Assembly (NCBI RefSeq): GCF_900188005.1
Contig: NZ_FZNR01000001.1
Span: 248,001-312,000 of the forward strand
DNA from: Actinoplanes regularis
Lineage (GTDB): Bacteria > Actinomycetota > Actinomycetes > Mycobacteriales > Micromonosporaceae
Length of the DNA stretch: 64,000 nt
Direction of reading: 5' to 3'
Position numbers and translations under genes: made by a program
Notes under the pieces: generated by a model
The model's input: the letters and a program-made list of their open reading frames with translations, nothing else
What the model was told of the DNA's origin: nothing
The model's database searches: none
In this document: piece by piece, positions 42,504 through 52,290 of the stretch
Position numbering within the stretch: position 1 is the first letter of the stretch
Layout of the letters: each line of letters opens with the position of its first letter

Positions 42504-42859
42504 GGCGCACAAAACTAGGCGAAGCGGGCGTTTTTCCCAAATCGACACACTTTCGAGGGACGAACATCCCTCCGACCTGCACGGAACAACGGCCCGACCA
42601 CCCACCCGCGACACGCTAATGACGCGAAGGAGTGACTCGGAGTAAAAGATCACAGGAGGTGGCGCAAGGATGTTCTAGGTTTTGACAGAAGTAGCCACAG
42701 GTCTCGTGGAAACGCCGTGACACCTTGCGTGCAAATGCCTCGTCGTGCGTTAGCCTCTGCTCACGAAGCGCATCTGCCGACGATCATCCATCGGCTTTGC
42801 CCGCGCTTTCCCGGCCGCTTTCCGGCGGACCTTCAGGCTCGCAAGCATGGGGAACATCA
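42504..42859 (+). promoter_or_regulatory. 356-bp leader and promoter region of the PKS/oxoamine synthase operon
   Basis: This stretch is distinctly more AT-rich than the coding DNA around it. It contains TTGACA (near 42682) without a convincing -10 partner, and a strong AGGAGGTG (near 42653) followed at 42670 by ATG-TTC-TAG, a two-codon frame. The long open frame that reaches back to 42725 is not needed, since a good TTG start exists at 42860. No family riboswitch is recognised. Confidence 0.4.
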
Positions 42860-45800
42860 TTGGACATTGCCATCGTCGGCCTATCCTGCCGTTTTCCGGG
42901 GGCGCGCGACGTGGTCGAGTTCTGGGCGAACTCGCTGGCCGCCGCTCATCAATTCCGGCCCGTACCGTCGACTCGCTGGAATCACGAAACTTTCTATTCA
43001 AAAAATTTTCGTGACACCTATTCCACGTACACTGACCAGGTGGCCTTTCTCGACGAGGTCGAGAAATTCGCCGCTCTGCACCACCGCATCCCGCCGCGGC
43101 GCGCGAAAGCCATGGATCCGCAGCACCGGCTCCTCATCGACCTGGCCCGCGAGGCGGTTCAGGACGCGGGCTGGGAACGGCGCCCGTTCGACCGGGCGAC
43201 CACCGGCGTCTTCGTCGGGCTGGGCGGTGCCGACTACCGGGAGATGACCGGCGCCCGGATCACCGCCAGCCTGCTGGCCAACGGGTCACTGTCGCCGGAT
43301 GCCGTCGACCCCCAACTGTTGGACGCCATCGCGGAGGCGGCGGCCGTGTCGCTCGATCCGCCACAGTCGTTCTCGATGGCCGGGGCGCTGCTCAACATGG
43401 CGCCGTGCGCCGTCAGTGAGCTGCTCGACCTGGGCGGCCCGTCGTTCGCCGTGGACGCGGCCTGCTCGTCCGCGCTGGTGGCGATGCACGAGGCGGTCAA
43501 TCACCTGCGCACCGGCTCGTGCAGCGCGGCCCTGGTCGGTGGCGTGTTCCTGAACCTCACCCCGAACGCGCTGATCGGCTTCTCCCGGGTGGGCGCGCTG
43601 TCGCCGACCGGGCTCTGCCGGCCGTTCGACTCCCGGGCCGACGGTTTCGTGCTCGGCGAGGGCGGGTCGCTGGCCGTGCTCCGGCCGCTGGACGACGCCC
43701 TGGAGGCCGGTGACCGGATCTACGCGGTGCTCAACGGGATCGGCACCGCCAACGACGGCAAGGGCGCCGGGCCGATGACCCCACGCGCGGAGGGCCAGGA
43801 GGCGGCGATGCGGGCCGCGTACCGGGACGCACGGGTGGAACCGGGCGCGATCGACTTCCTGGAGGCGCACGGCACCGGCACCACGGTCGGCGACCGGGTT
43901 GAGCTCGAGGCGATCCGCCGGTTGCGCGCCAAGTCCGCGGATCGGCACTGCTACCTCTCGTCGGGCAAGGCGAGCATCGGGCACACCCTGCCCGCGGCCG
44001 GTGCCGCGGGAGTGCTGCGGACCGCGCTGGCCCTGCACCACCGGACCGTCCCGCCGCAGCCGGCCACGATGGACCCGCACACCGAGTTGCCGCTGGCCGA
44101 GGCGGGACTCGCGATCGCCACCGAGCCCACGCCGTGGGCACCGCCGGCCGACGACCGGCGGCGTGCCGGGGTGAGCTCGTTCGGCTTCGGCGGTACGAAC
44201 GTGCACGCGGTGCTCAGCGAGGCGCCGGCACCGGAGGCGGAGGACGAGGACGCCGGCGGGGAACGGCCGTGGGTGGTGCTGCTCTCGGCGGACGACGGGG
44301 AGCTGCTCACGTCGTACGCGGAACGGCTCTCCGGTCTGGTCGCCGACGACCCGACGCTGACCCCCGCCGCCGTGTCCCGCACGATGGCCAGCCGCACGCT
44401 GCTCCCCGCCCGTCTCGCGGTGATGTGCCGGACCCGGGCCGAGCTGGCCGACCGCCTCGCCGCCGCGGCGCGGTCGCTGGCCGCCGGCGCCACCGGCCGT
44501 CTGGCCGCGGGCCTGTACGCCGGCACCGCCCCGCTCGCGCCCGAGCACCGCTCGCTGGCCTTCCTCTACCCGGGCCAGGGTTCACTGCGGCCCGGTCTGC
44601 TGCGCGACCTGGTCGCCCGGTTCCCGGCGCTGGCCGGTCATGTCCGGCCGCTCGCCGACCGGGTCGACGAGCGCACCGGCGCACCGGTCACCAGCCTGCT
44701 CTGCGACACGCCCGGCGAGGACGACGACGAGAAGGTCAGCGCGACCGCGATCTGCCAGCCCGGCCTCGGTGTGGCCGGGATCGGGATGACCCAGCTGCTC
44801 ACCGACCTCGGGGTGACCCCGCAGGTGGCGCTCGGGCACAGCGTCGGCGAGCTGGCGGCGGCGGTCGCGGCCGGCGCGCTGACCCCGGACGACGGCATCG
44901 AGTTCCTGATCGAGCGCGGCGCGGCCGTCACCTCCGGTGGGGAGCCGGAGCCGGGCACGATGGCCGCGGTCCGGATCGACGCGGCCGGTTTCGAGCAGCT
45001 GCGCACCGGCATCGAGGGGGTCTGGGCGGGCTGCTACAACCACCCGACCCAGGTAGTCGCGAGCGGGCACGAGGACGCGGTCGGCCGGCTCGTCGAGCGG
45101 TGCCGGAACCGGGACGTGCCGGTCGTGCCGCTGCGCGTGTCCCACGCCTTCCATTCGCCGTTGATGTCCGACGTGGACTCCCGGATCGCCGAGCGTGTGG
45201 AACAACTGCCGGTCCGCGAGCCGGTGCACACGCTGGTCTCCAGTGTGGACCCGGCCGCGCCGACCGACCCGGAGACGCTGCGCGCGCTCTGGGCGCGGCA
45301 GGGCTCAGCCCCGGTGCAGTTCCGCGAAGCGGTGGACGTGGCGGTCGAAGCCGGCGCGAAGATCCTGGTCCAGGTTTCGGCCGGGGACGCGCTGCTCGGG
45401 ATGGCCGCGCAGACGCCGTCGGCGCACGGGCTGGAGTCGATCGCGCTGATGCCGTCCGAGCCGGACGGCGGGTACGCGCTGCTGGAGGGGTTGGGCCGGC
45501 TGGCCGTCGCGGGCGTTCCGGTGGATCTCACGCCGCTGTTCGAGGGCCTGGGAGTGCCGCTGGTCACGTTGCCGCCGTCGCCGCTGGCGACGCAGCGCTA
45601 CACGGTCCGGCGTCGGACGCCCGGCGCAGCCCCGGCCCGATTTGTACGTACAAATGAAGCTCGTTCCGCTTGTACCCCAGAAATTCCGGCACGCGAAGCG
45701 CTGCCGGCCCCTGTAACCAGGAACGGAGAGCAGCTTCCGGTGAACGACGTCATCTCTCTGCTTCGGGAGCAACTCGCAGTCCTGCGGGGCATCGGCGTTG

Positions 45801-47470
45801 AGCCGGCCGACACGGCGATCGAGTTCGCCGTCGCGGCACAGCCCGCCGCGGCCGCGAAACCCGAGCCCGCGCCGGCCGCCCCGGCCCGGATCTCCCTGCC
45901 CACCCAGCCCGCCCCGAAGAAGATCGAGGACAACCAGGTCTTCGCCGAGGTCGCGGCGATGGTCGGCAAGATCAGCGCCTACCCGGCCGACACGGTCCGG
46001 GCGGACCAGTCGTTCAGCACCGACCTGGGCTTCGACTCGATCATGACGGCCGAGCTGATCGCGGCGGCCAAGCGCCGCTGGCCGGACCTCGACCTCGCCC
46101 CCGAGCAGATGTTCGGGATCACCACGGTGGGCGAGCTGGCCCGGACGCTGGCGCAGGCCCTGGGCGGCGGAGCCGCGGTGCCCGAAGCGGCTCCGGTCCC
46201 CACACCGGCCCCGGCGCAGGCACAGGCACCGCGGGCGGACACCCGCCGGCCGGAGGTGGCCGACGTGACCAAGCTGCCCGAGGTCGTCCAGTTCGAGGCG
46301 CGCGGCAACATCCTCGAGCGGGTGGGGGTGGCCAACCCGTACTACATCGTGCACGACAGCGTGATCAACAGCCGGACCACGGTGCAGGGCCGCCAGCTGA
46401 TCTCCTTCTCCAGCTACAACTACCTGGGCCTGTCCGGGCACCCGATGGTCAACTACGCGGTGAAGGAGGCGGTGGAGCGGTACGGCTCCTCGGTCTCCGC
46501 CGCCCGGATCCTCTCCGGCAACCGGGGCCTGCACGACGAACTCGACCGCGCCCTGGCCGACCTGGTCGGCGCCGAGGACGCGATCTCGCTGCTCGGCGGG
46601 CACTCCACGAACGTCGGCATCATCGGGCACATGGTCGGCCCGGAGGACCTGATCGTCCACGACGCGCTCGCGCACGACAGCATCCTGCAGGGCTGCCGGC
46701 TCTCCGGGGCCAACCGCCAGCCGTTCCCGCACCAGGACCTGGCCGCACTGGACGCGCTGCTGACCCGGATCCGGGACCGCTACCGCCGGGTGCTGATCAT
46801 CGTCGAGGGCGTCTACAGCATGGACGGCGACATCTGCGACCTGCCGGCCCTGATCGCGCTGAAGAAGAAGCACGGCGCGCTGCTGATGGTCGACGAGGCG
46901 CACAGCATCGGCGTGCTCGGCCCGAACGGCGGCGGTGTCGGCGAGCACTTCGGTGTGGACCGCGGCGACGTCGACATCTGGATGGGCACCCTCTCCAAGT
47001 CCCTCGCGAGCTGCGGCGGGTACATCGCCGGGCGGCACGAGCTGATCGAGTACCTGCGGTACACGCTGCCGGGCTTCATCTTCAGCGCCGGCATGAGCCC
47101 GGCGAACGCGGCCGCGGCGCTGGCCGCGCTGAACATCATCCGTGAGGAGCCGCAGCGCCTGACCGCCCTGCACGACCGGGCGGCCACCTTCCTGCGGCTG
47201 TCCAAGCAGGCCGGGATCGACACCGGGCCCAGCTCGGGCACCCCGGTCATCCCGTGCATCACCGGCGACTCGATGCAGGCCCTCAAGCTGGCCGACGCGC
47301 TGCTCAAGAACGGGGTCAGCGCGAACCCGATCATGTACCCGGCGGTGAAGGAACGGCTGGCCCGGCTGCGGTTCTTCATCACCGCCGAGCACACCATCGA
47401 GGACATCGAGATGACCGTGGATCTGGTGGCCCGGCACCTCGACCCGGCCCGCGTGCCACAGCCGGCCTGA
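42860..47470 (+). CDS. Fused polyketide synthase and alpha-oxoamine synthase (KS-AT-ACP-AONS)
   Basis: 1536 residues from TTG 42860, which has GGGGA 7 nt upstream and starts exactly at the KS motif DIAIVGLSCRFPG. KS: nucleophile Cys202 in DAACSSA, His in EAHGTGT and GHTLPAAG, all intact. AT (about 565-870): Ser661 in GHSVGE and HAFHSP, the malonyl-type signature. ACP: Ser1060 in LGFDSIM. No KR, DH, ER or thioesterase. AONS (about 1150-1530): BioF/serine palmitoyltransferase fold with PLP lysine Lys1380 in GTLSKSLASCGG and MVDEAHSIGVLG. The module would extend an acyl chain with malonyl and release it by decarboxylative condensation with an amino acid, giving an amino ketone. It heads a seven-gene run; the exporter gene starts 15 bp later. 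Confidence 0.93.
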   Translation: MDIAIVGLSCRFPGARDVVEFWANSLAAAHQFRPVPSTRWNHETFYSKNFRDTYSTYTDQVAFLDEVEKFAALHHRIPPRRAKAMDPQHRLLIDLAREAVQDAGWERRPFDRATTGVFVGLGGADYREMTGARITASLLANGSLSPDAVDPQLLDAIAEAAAVSLDPPQSFSMAGALLNMAPCAVSELLDLGGPSFAVDAACSSALVAMHEAVNHLRTGSCSAALVGGVFLNLTPNALIGFSRVGALSPTGLCRPFDSRADGFVLGEGGSLAVLRPLDDALEAGDRIYAVLNGIGTANDGKGAGPMTPRAEGQEAAMRAAYRDARVEPGAIDFLEAHGTGTTVGDRVELEAIRRLRAKSADRHCYLSSGKASIGHTLPAAGAAGVLRTALALHHRTVPPQPATMDPHTELPLAEAGLAIATEPTPWAPPADDRRRAGVSSFGFGGTNVHAVLSEAPAPEAEDEDAGGERPWVVLLSADDGELLTSYAERLSGLVADDPTLTPAAVSRTMASRTLLPARLAVMCRTRAELADRLAAAARSLAAGATGRLAAGLYAGTAPLAPEHRSLAFLYPGQGSLRPGLLRDLVARFPALAGHVRPLADRVDERTGAPVTSLLCDTPGEDDDEKVSATAICQPGLGVAGIGMTQLLTDLGVTPQVALGHSVGELAAAVAAGALTPDDGIEFLIERGAAVTSGGEPEPGTMAAVRIDAAGFEQLRTGIEGVWAGCYNHPTQVVASGHEDAVGRLVERCRNRDVPVVPLRVSHAFHSPLMSDVDSRIAERVEQLPVREPVHTLVSSVDPAAPTDPETLRALWARQGSAPVQFREAVDVAVEAGAKILVQVSAGDALLGMAAQTPSAHGLESIALMPSEPDGGYALLEGLGRLAVAGVPVDLTPLFEGLGVPLVTLPPSPLATQRYTVRRRTPGAAPARFVRTNEARSACTPEIPAREALPAPVTRNGEQLPVNDVISLLREQLAVLRGIGVEPADTAIEFAVAAQPAAAAKPEPAPAAPARISLPTQPAPKKIEDNQVFAEVAAMVGKISAYPADTVRADQSFSTDLGFDSIMTAELIAAAKRRWPDLDLAPEQMFGITTVGELARTLAQALGGGAAVPEAAPVPTPAPAQAQAPRADTRRPEVADVTKLPEVVQFEARGNILERVGVANPYYIVHDSVINSRTTVQGRQLISFSSYNYLGLSGHPMVNYAVKEAVERYGSSVSAARILSGNRGLHDELDRALADLVGAEDAISLLGGHSTNVGIIGHMVGPEDLIVHDALAHDSILQGCRLSGANRQPFPHQDLAALDALLTRIRDRYRRVLIIVEGVYSMDGDICDLPALIALKKKHGALLMVDEAHSIGVLGPNGGGVGEHFGVDRGDVDIWMGTLSKSLASCGGYIAGRHELIEYLRYTLPGFIFSAGMSPANAAAALAALNIIREEPQRLTALHDRAATFLRLSKQAGIDTGPSSGTPVIPCITGDSMQALKLADALLKNGVSANPIMYPAVKERLARLRFFITAEHTIEDIEMTVDLVARHLDPARVPQPA

Positions 47471-47485
47471 GAGCAGCCGCCCGAT

Positions 47486-49708
47486 ATGACCTCTCTGACA
47501 CCGACCCGCCCCCGGACCGGGAGCGACGAACAGCACGTCGCTCCCGGTCCGGTGGTTCGGTTCGTCGCCCGCCGCCCCAAGTTCGTCCTGCTCGTCGCCC
47601 TGCTGCTGGCCGCGCTCGCCGCCGCCTTCAGCGGCGGCGTGGTGGGCGCGTTGAAAGCCGGAGGATTCGACGATCCGGACACCGATTCGGTACGCGCCCG
47701 GCAGGTGCTCACCGAGCACTTCCGCACCGCCGACCCGAACCTGGTGGTGCTGATCTCCAAACCCGGCGGCAGCGTCGACGACCCGGACACCCAGGCCGTG
47801 GCGCAGCAGGTCACCCAGCGGCTCGCCACCACGGCCGGGGTCACCGTGGCCGGTTCCTACTGGGTGAACCGCCTGCCCCAGCTGGCCAGCCGCACCCACG
47901 ACAAGGGCATGGTGCTGGTCCATGTGGACGGTGACGAGGATCAGAGTGCGGACCGGGTGGCCGACCTGCACCACTCGGTCGCGCGGGACGGCCCGATCAG
48001 CGTGTCGTTCGGCGGCATCACCCAGATCAACAACGACATCAACGACCAGGTCACCAAGGACCTGACCACCGCCGAGTCGATCGCCATCCCGATCACCCTG
48101 TTGCTGTTGCTGCTCGTCTTCGGGACGGTCGGCGCCGCCGGTGCGCCGCTGCTGATCGGGCTCTTCTCGATCGTCACCACGCTCGGCACGCTGCGGCTGC
48201 TGGCGGCGATCACCGACGTCTCGGTGTTCTCGGTCAACATGGCCACCGCCCTCGGGCTGGGCCTGGCGGTGGATTACAGCCTGCTGTTCGTCTCGCGGTA
48301 CCGCGAGGAGCGGGCGGTCTGCCCGGACCCGGTGACGGCGCTGGGCAACACCATGCGTACGGCCGGACGGACCATCGTGTTCAGCGCCGCGACCGTGGCC
48401 GTGGCGCTCTGCAGCCTGCTGGTGTTCCCGCAGTACTTCCTGCGCTCGTTCGCCTACGCCGGGATCGCCGTGGTGGTGACCACGGTCGGCGCCGCTCTGC
48501 TGGTGCTGCCCGCCCTGCTCCGGGTGCTCGGGAACCGGATCGACAGATGGGCGCTGTGGAAGCCCGGGACCGAGTCGACGTTCTGGGCCCGGCTGGCGGC
48601 GTTCGTGCTGCGCCGGCCGATCCTGACCGCGACCCCGGTGATCCTGATCCTGATCGGGCTCGCGATCCCTTTCGGGCACGTGCGCTTCGGTCTGGCCGAC
48701 GACCGGGTGCTGCCCAAGGCCGCGGAGAGCCGGGTCGTGGCGGACACCGTCCGCACCGAGTTCACCGACACCGGCAGCGGGGCCACCGTTATCGTCGCCA
48801 GGCACTGGGGCCACGGCACGGACGCGCGGATCCGGGCCGCCGACTACGCCGCCCGGCTCTCCGAGGTGCCCGGCGTGACCCGGGTGGACAGCATGGTCGG
48901 GACGTACCAGCGCGGGGTGATCGTGGTCGCCGCGGGGCACCCCGACGCCCGCTTCGTGAACGGCGACGCGACCTGGTTCTCGGTGGTCAACGAGGCCGAG
49001 CCGTACTCGGACGCCGGTGCCGACCTGGCCCGTGCGATCCGTGCCGTGCCGGTCCCGGCCGAGGTTCCGGTGCTGGTCACCGGGCCGGCGGCGCAACTGG
49101 TGGACACCATCGGCTCGATCGGCGCCCGGCTGCCGCTCGCTGGGATCCTGATCGTGGTCACCACGTTCCTGCTGCTCTTCCTGCTCACCGGCAGTGTGCT
49201 GCTACCGCTGAAGGCGCTGCTGCTGAACCTGCTGACGATGAGCGCGGTGTTCGGCGTGGCGGTCTGGGTCTTCCAGGACGGCAACCTCTCCGAGCTGCTC
49301 AGGCAGACCGGTACACCGCTCGCGGTGGGCATCCCGGTGCTGCTGTTCTGCGTGGCGTTCGGCCTCTCGATGGACTATGAGGTGTTCGTGCTGTCGCGGG
49401 TGATCGAGCGGTACGAGCAGGGCGCGGACCTGCACACCGCGGTCGTCGAGGGGATGTCGCGCAGCGTCCGGGTGATCAGCGCGGCGGCCGGCATCCTGTC
49501 GGTGTCCTTCCTGGCCATGCTCTCGTCCGGGGTGTCGCTGATCCAGTTCTTCGGCCTCTGCGCCAGCCTGGCCATCATCCTGGACACGCTGCTGGTCCGG
49601 CCGGTACTGGTGCCGGCCTTCATGCGGGTGGCCGGGCGGTGGAACTGGTGGGCGCCGCGCCCGCTGCGGGCACTGCACGCCCGGTTGGGGCTGCGGGAGC
49701 ATGGCTGA
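47486..49708 (+). CDS. MMPL/RND family lipid exporter
   Basis: 740 residues. Twelve membrane segments in two repeats, with large outer loops after the first and seventh. The proton-relay Asp-Tyr pairs are LGLAVDYSLLFVSRYREE in the first half and FGLSMDYEVFVLSRVIE in the second, as in mycobacterial MmpL3 and related Streptomyces transporters that move lipids or lipid-like polyketides. It sits directly after the PKS/oxoamine synthase gene and its 3' end overlaps the phosphatidyltransferase gene by 8 bp. The cargo is therefore likely the lipid made by this operon. Confidence 0.9.
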   Translation: MTSLTPTRPRTGSDEQHVAPGPVVRFVARRPKFVLLVALLLAALAAAFSGGVVGALKAGGFDDPDTDSVRARQVLTEHFRTADPNLVVLISKPGGSVDDPDTQAVAQQVTQRLATTAGVTVAGSYWVNRLPQLASRTHDKGMVLVHVDGDEDQSADRVADLHHSVARDGPISVSFGGITQINNDINDQVTKDLTTAESIAIPITLLLLLLVFGTVGAAGAPLLIGLFSIVTTLGTLRLLAAITDVSVFSVNMATALGLGLAVDYSLLFVSRYREERAVCPDPVTALGNTMRTAGRTIVFSAATVAVALCSLLVFPQYFLRSFAYAGIAVVVTTVGAALLVLPALLRVLGNRIDRWALWKPGTESTFWARLAAFVLRRPILTATPVILILIGLAIPFGHVRFGLADDRVLPKAAESRVVADTVRTEFTDTGSGATVIVARHWGHGTDARIRAADYAARLSEVPGVTRVDSMVGTYQRGVIVVAAGHPDARFVNGDATWFSVVNEAEPYSDAGADLARAIRAVPVPAEVPVLVTGPAAQLVDTIGSIGARLPLAGILIVVTTFLLLFLLTGSVLLPLKALLLNLLTMSAVFGVAVWVFQDGNLSELLRQTGTPLAVGIPVLLFCVAFGLSMDYEVFVLSRVIERYEQGADLHTAVVEGMSRSVRVISAAAGILSVSFLAMLSSGVSLIQFFGLCASLAIILDTLLVRPVLVPAFMRVAGRWNWWAPRPLRALHARLGLREHG

Positions 49709-50549
49709 CGGAGCCTGTACCAGCCGGCATCCGGCTTTGCGGGAGATCCGGGAACGTACGTACAAACCGGTCGACGCGTGGTGGACCGTCCTCCTCGTCG
49801 ATCCACTCGCGTCCCGGCTGGTACGCCTGGTAGCGCCGTACCGGTGGCTCACGCCGAACGTGCTGACCCTGATCGCGACGGTGATCGGGGCCGGCGCCAT
49901 GGCCGGTTTCGCCCGCGGCGACCAGCGGGGACTGATCGTCGGAGCGGTCCTGTTCCACCTCAGCTTCGTGGTCGACTGCATGGACGGCAAGATCGCCCGG
50001 CTGAACGGGACCGGCACCGTCTTCGGACAGTGGCTGGACTTCGTTCTCGACCGGGTCCGGGTCTTCTTCTGCGCGCTCACCCTCTTCGGTGGCCAGTACG
50101 CGCGGCACCACGACGTCGCCTACCTCTGGCTGATGTCCGTGGCGATCTTCCTGGACCTGATCCGCTACCTCAACGGCGGCCAGGTGGACAAGGTCCGCCG
50201 AGGGATGGCCGAGGAGCTCGACGCGCTGGGGTTCCCGGTCGAGTCCGGCGACGAGCCACGGTCCCTGACAGGCCGGGCCGGTGCCTGCCTGAGGCGCAAC
50301 CGGATCCGGACCCACCTGTTCAGCGGCATCGAGTACGAGATGTTCGTCTACATCATCGGCCCGCTGACCGGCCTGATCTTCGAGGTGACGATCTTCTCCG
50401 GGGCGGCGCTGCTGCTCTTCGAGTTCGTTCTGATCATCCGGCTGCACCAGGCGACGAAGGCGTTCCCGGCGCGGCTGGCGGCCGCCCGGGCGAGCGTGTC
50501 GCCGGCGGACTCCGAGCCGGTCCCGGTGGCGGCACCCGCCAGCCGGTAG
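49701..50549 (+). CDS. CDP-alcohol phosphatidyltransferase family protein
   Basis: 282 residues starting inside the end of the exporter gene. The catalytic signature DG-x2-AR-x8-G-x3-D-x3-D is complete in DCMDGKIARLNGTGTVFG and following WLDFVLD (about 92-118). Membrane helices surround it. These enzymes transfer a phosphatidyl or other phospho-alcohol group from a CDP-activated donor to an alcohol. The N-terminal 50 residues and a long hydrophilic loop (about 170-215) are unlike housekeeping PgsA or PssA. In this operon it may attach a phospho head group to the product of the PKS/oxoamine synthase. Confidence 0.88.
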   Translation: MADGACTSRHPALREIRERTYKPVDAWWTVLLVDPLASRLVRLVAPYRWLTPNVLTLIATVIGAGAMAGFARGDQRGLIVGAVLFHLSFVVDCMDGKIARLNGTGTVFGQWLDFVLDRVRVFFCALTLFGGQYARHHDVAYLWLMSVAIFLDLIRYLNGGQVDKVRRGMAEELDALGFPVESGDEPRSLTGRAGACLRRNRIRTHLFSGIEYEMFVYIIGPLTGLIFEVTIFSGAALLLFEFVLIIRLHQATKAFPARLAAARASVSPADSEPVPVAAPASR

Positions 50550-50577
50550 CAGACTGACGGGGCCGCTAGGAGGAGCC

Positions 50578-52257
50578 ATGCCCGACACCGAGGCGACCGC
50601 CGGGTTCCGGCGGGCGCGGGACTTCCTGCTCGCCCACCGCGAGAACTACCCCGTCGCGTACGAGGAGTTCGCCTGGCCCCGGCTCGACCGGTTCAACTGG
50701 GCGCTCGACTGGTTCGACGTGATCGCGGCGGGCAACGACGCCCCCGCGCTCTGGATCGTCGAGGAGGACGGCAGCGAGCAGCGCTTCTCGTTCGCCGAGA
50801 TGTCCGAACGCTCCAGTCGGGTCGCCAACTGGCTGCGCGAGCAGGGCGTGCGTCGCGGCGACCGGATCGTGGTGATGCTCGGCAACCAGGTCGAGCTCTG
50901 GGAGACCGTGCTCGCCGGGATCAAGCTGGGCGCGGTGCTGATCCCGGCGACTCCGCTGCTCGGCGCGGCCGACCTGGCGGCCCGGGTGACCCGTGGCGGC
51001 GCCCGGCACGTGATCGCGATAGGTTCTGCGGCCGGCAGGTTCGACCAGGTCGACCCGGCGGTGACCCGGATCGCGGTGGGCCCGGCGCAGGGCTGGCGCG
51101 ACTTCCGCTCGGCGTACCGGGCGAGCGCCGCCTTCAGCCCCGACGGCGTGACCCGGGCCGACGACACCCTGCTGCTCTACTTCACCTCCGGCACCACGGC
51201 ACTGCCGAAGCTGGTCGAGCACACCCACGTGTCGTACCCGGTCGGTCACCTCTCGACCATGTACTGGATCGGCCTGCGCCCCGGCGACGTGCACCTGAAC
51301 ATCTCGTCACCGGGCTGGGCGAAACACGCCTGGAGCAACGTCTTCGCCCCGTGGAACGCGGAGGCCTGCGTCTTCATCCACAACTACACCCGGTTCGACG
51401 CGTCCCGGCTAATGGCCGAGATGCAGCGGGCCGGGGTGACCAGCTTCTGCGCGCCGCCGACGGTCTGGCGGATGCTGATCCAGGCCGACCTGACCGAGCT
51501 GAAGACGCCCCCGCGGGTCGCCGTCGGCGCCGGCGAACCGCTGAACCCCGAGGTGATCGAGCAGGTCAGGGCGAAGTGGGGGGTGATCATCCGGGACGGG
51601 TTCGGGCAGACCGAGACGTCCGTGCAGATCGCCAACACGCCCGGTCAGCCGGTCCGGGCGGGGTCGATGGGGCGTCCGGTGCCGGGCTTCCGGATCGCCC
51701 TGCTCGACCCGGCGACCGGGCGGGAGTCGAGCGAGGGCGAGATCTGCGTCGCGATGGAGCCCCGGCCGGTCGGGCTGATGGTCGGCTACCACGGTGATCC
51801 CGGACTGACCGCCGAGCGGATGGCCGACGGGTACTACCACACCGGCGACGTGGCCTCGCGGGACTCCGACGGCTACATCACGTACGTGGGCCGGACCGAT
51901 GACGTGTTCAAGGCCTCCGACTACCGGATCTCGCCGTTCGAGCTGGAGAGTGTGCTGATCGAGCACGAGGCGGTGGTGGAGGCCGCGGTGGTGCCCTCCC
52001 CCGATCCGGTACGGCTGGCCGTGCCGAAGGCGTACGTGCTGCTCGCCGAGGGCTGGGCGGCGGACGAGGCGACGGCGGCGGCGATCTTCGCGCACGCCCG
52101 GGAGCACATGCCGCCGTACGCGCGGATCCGCCGGCTGGAGTTCACCGACCTGCCCAAGACCATCTCCGGCAAGATCCGCCGGGTCGAGTTGCGCGCCGCC
52201 GAGCGGGAGAAACACGCCGACCCGTCGGCCAGACCGGCCGGGGAGTTCACCGGCTGA
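50578..52257 (+). CDS. AMP-forming acyl-CoA synthetase (medium-chain/benzoate-CoA ligase-like)
   Basis: 559 residues with a strong GGAGGAG before ATG 50578. P-loop YFTSGTTALPKLVEH, A5 motif GFGQTET, A7 YHTGDVASRDSDG, and catalytic Lys in LPKTISGKIRR near the C-terminus. The overall sequence is closest to the ACSM/benzoate-CoA ligase group. It activates a carboxylic acid with ATP and CoA. Its place in the operon suggests it supplies the starter acyl-CoA for the KS or an acyl group for a later step. Confidence 0.9.
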   Translation: MPDTEATAGFRRARDFLLAHRENYPVAYEEFAWPRLDRFNWALDWFDVIAAGNDAPALWIVEEDGSEQRFSFAEMSERSSRVANWLREQGVRRGDRIVVMLGNQVELWETVLAGIKLGAVLIPATPLLGAADLAARVTRGGARHVIAIGSAAGRFDQVDPAVTRIAVGPAQGWRDFRSAYRASAAFSPDGVTRADDTLLLYFTSGTTALPKLVEHTHVSYPVGHLSTMYWIGLRPGDVHLNISSPGWAKHAWSNVFAPWNAEACVFIHNYTRFDASRLMAEMQRAGVTSFCAPPTVWRMLIQADLTELKTPPRVAVGAGEPLNPEVIEQVRAKWGVIIRDGFGQTETSVQIANTPGQPVRAGSMGRPVPGFRIALLDPATGRESSEGEICVAMEPRPVGLMVGYHGDPGLTAERMADGYYHTGDVASRDSDGYITYVGRTDDVFKASDYRISPFELESVLIEHEAVVEAAVVPSPDPVRLAVPKAYVLLAEGWAADEATAAAIFAHAREHMPPYARIRRLEFTDLPKTISGKIRRVELRAAEREKHADPSARPAGEFTG

Positions 52258-52290
52258 TCATGCACTCGGTGCACGGGCTATCTTTGCCCG

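Noticed and set aside
42725-42859. 45-residue N-terminal extension of the PKS from an upstream start
   Set aside because: The extra residues have no similarity to KS linkers, and TTG 42860 has a ribosome binding site and begins at the KS motif.
45305-49096. 1263-residue open frame on the minus strand opposite the PKS and MMPL genes
   Set aside because: It is a codon-position shadow typical of GC-rich DNA: His/Gly/Arg/Val-rich text with no domains, while the plus strand encodes intact enzymes.
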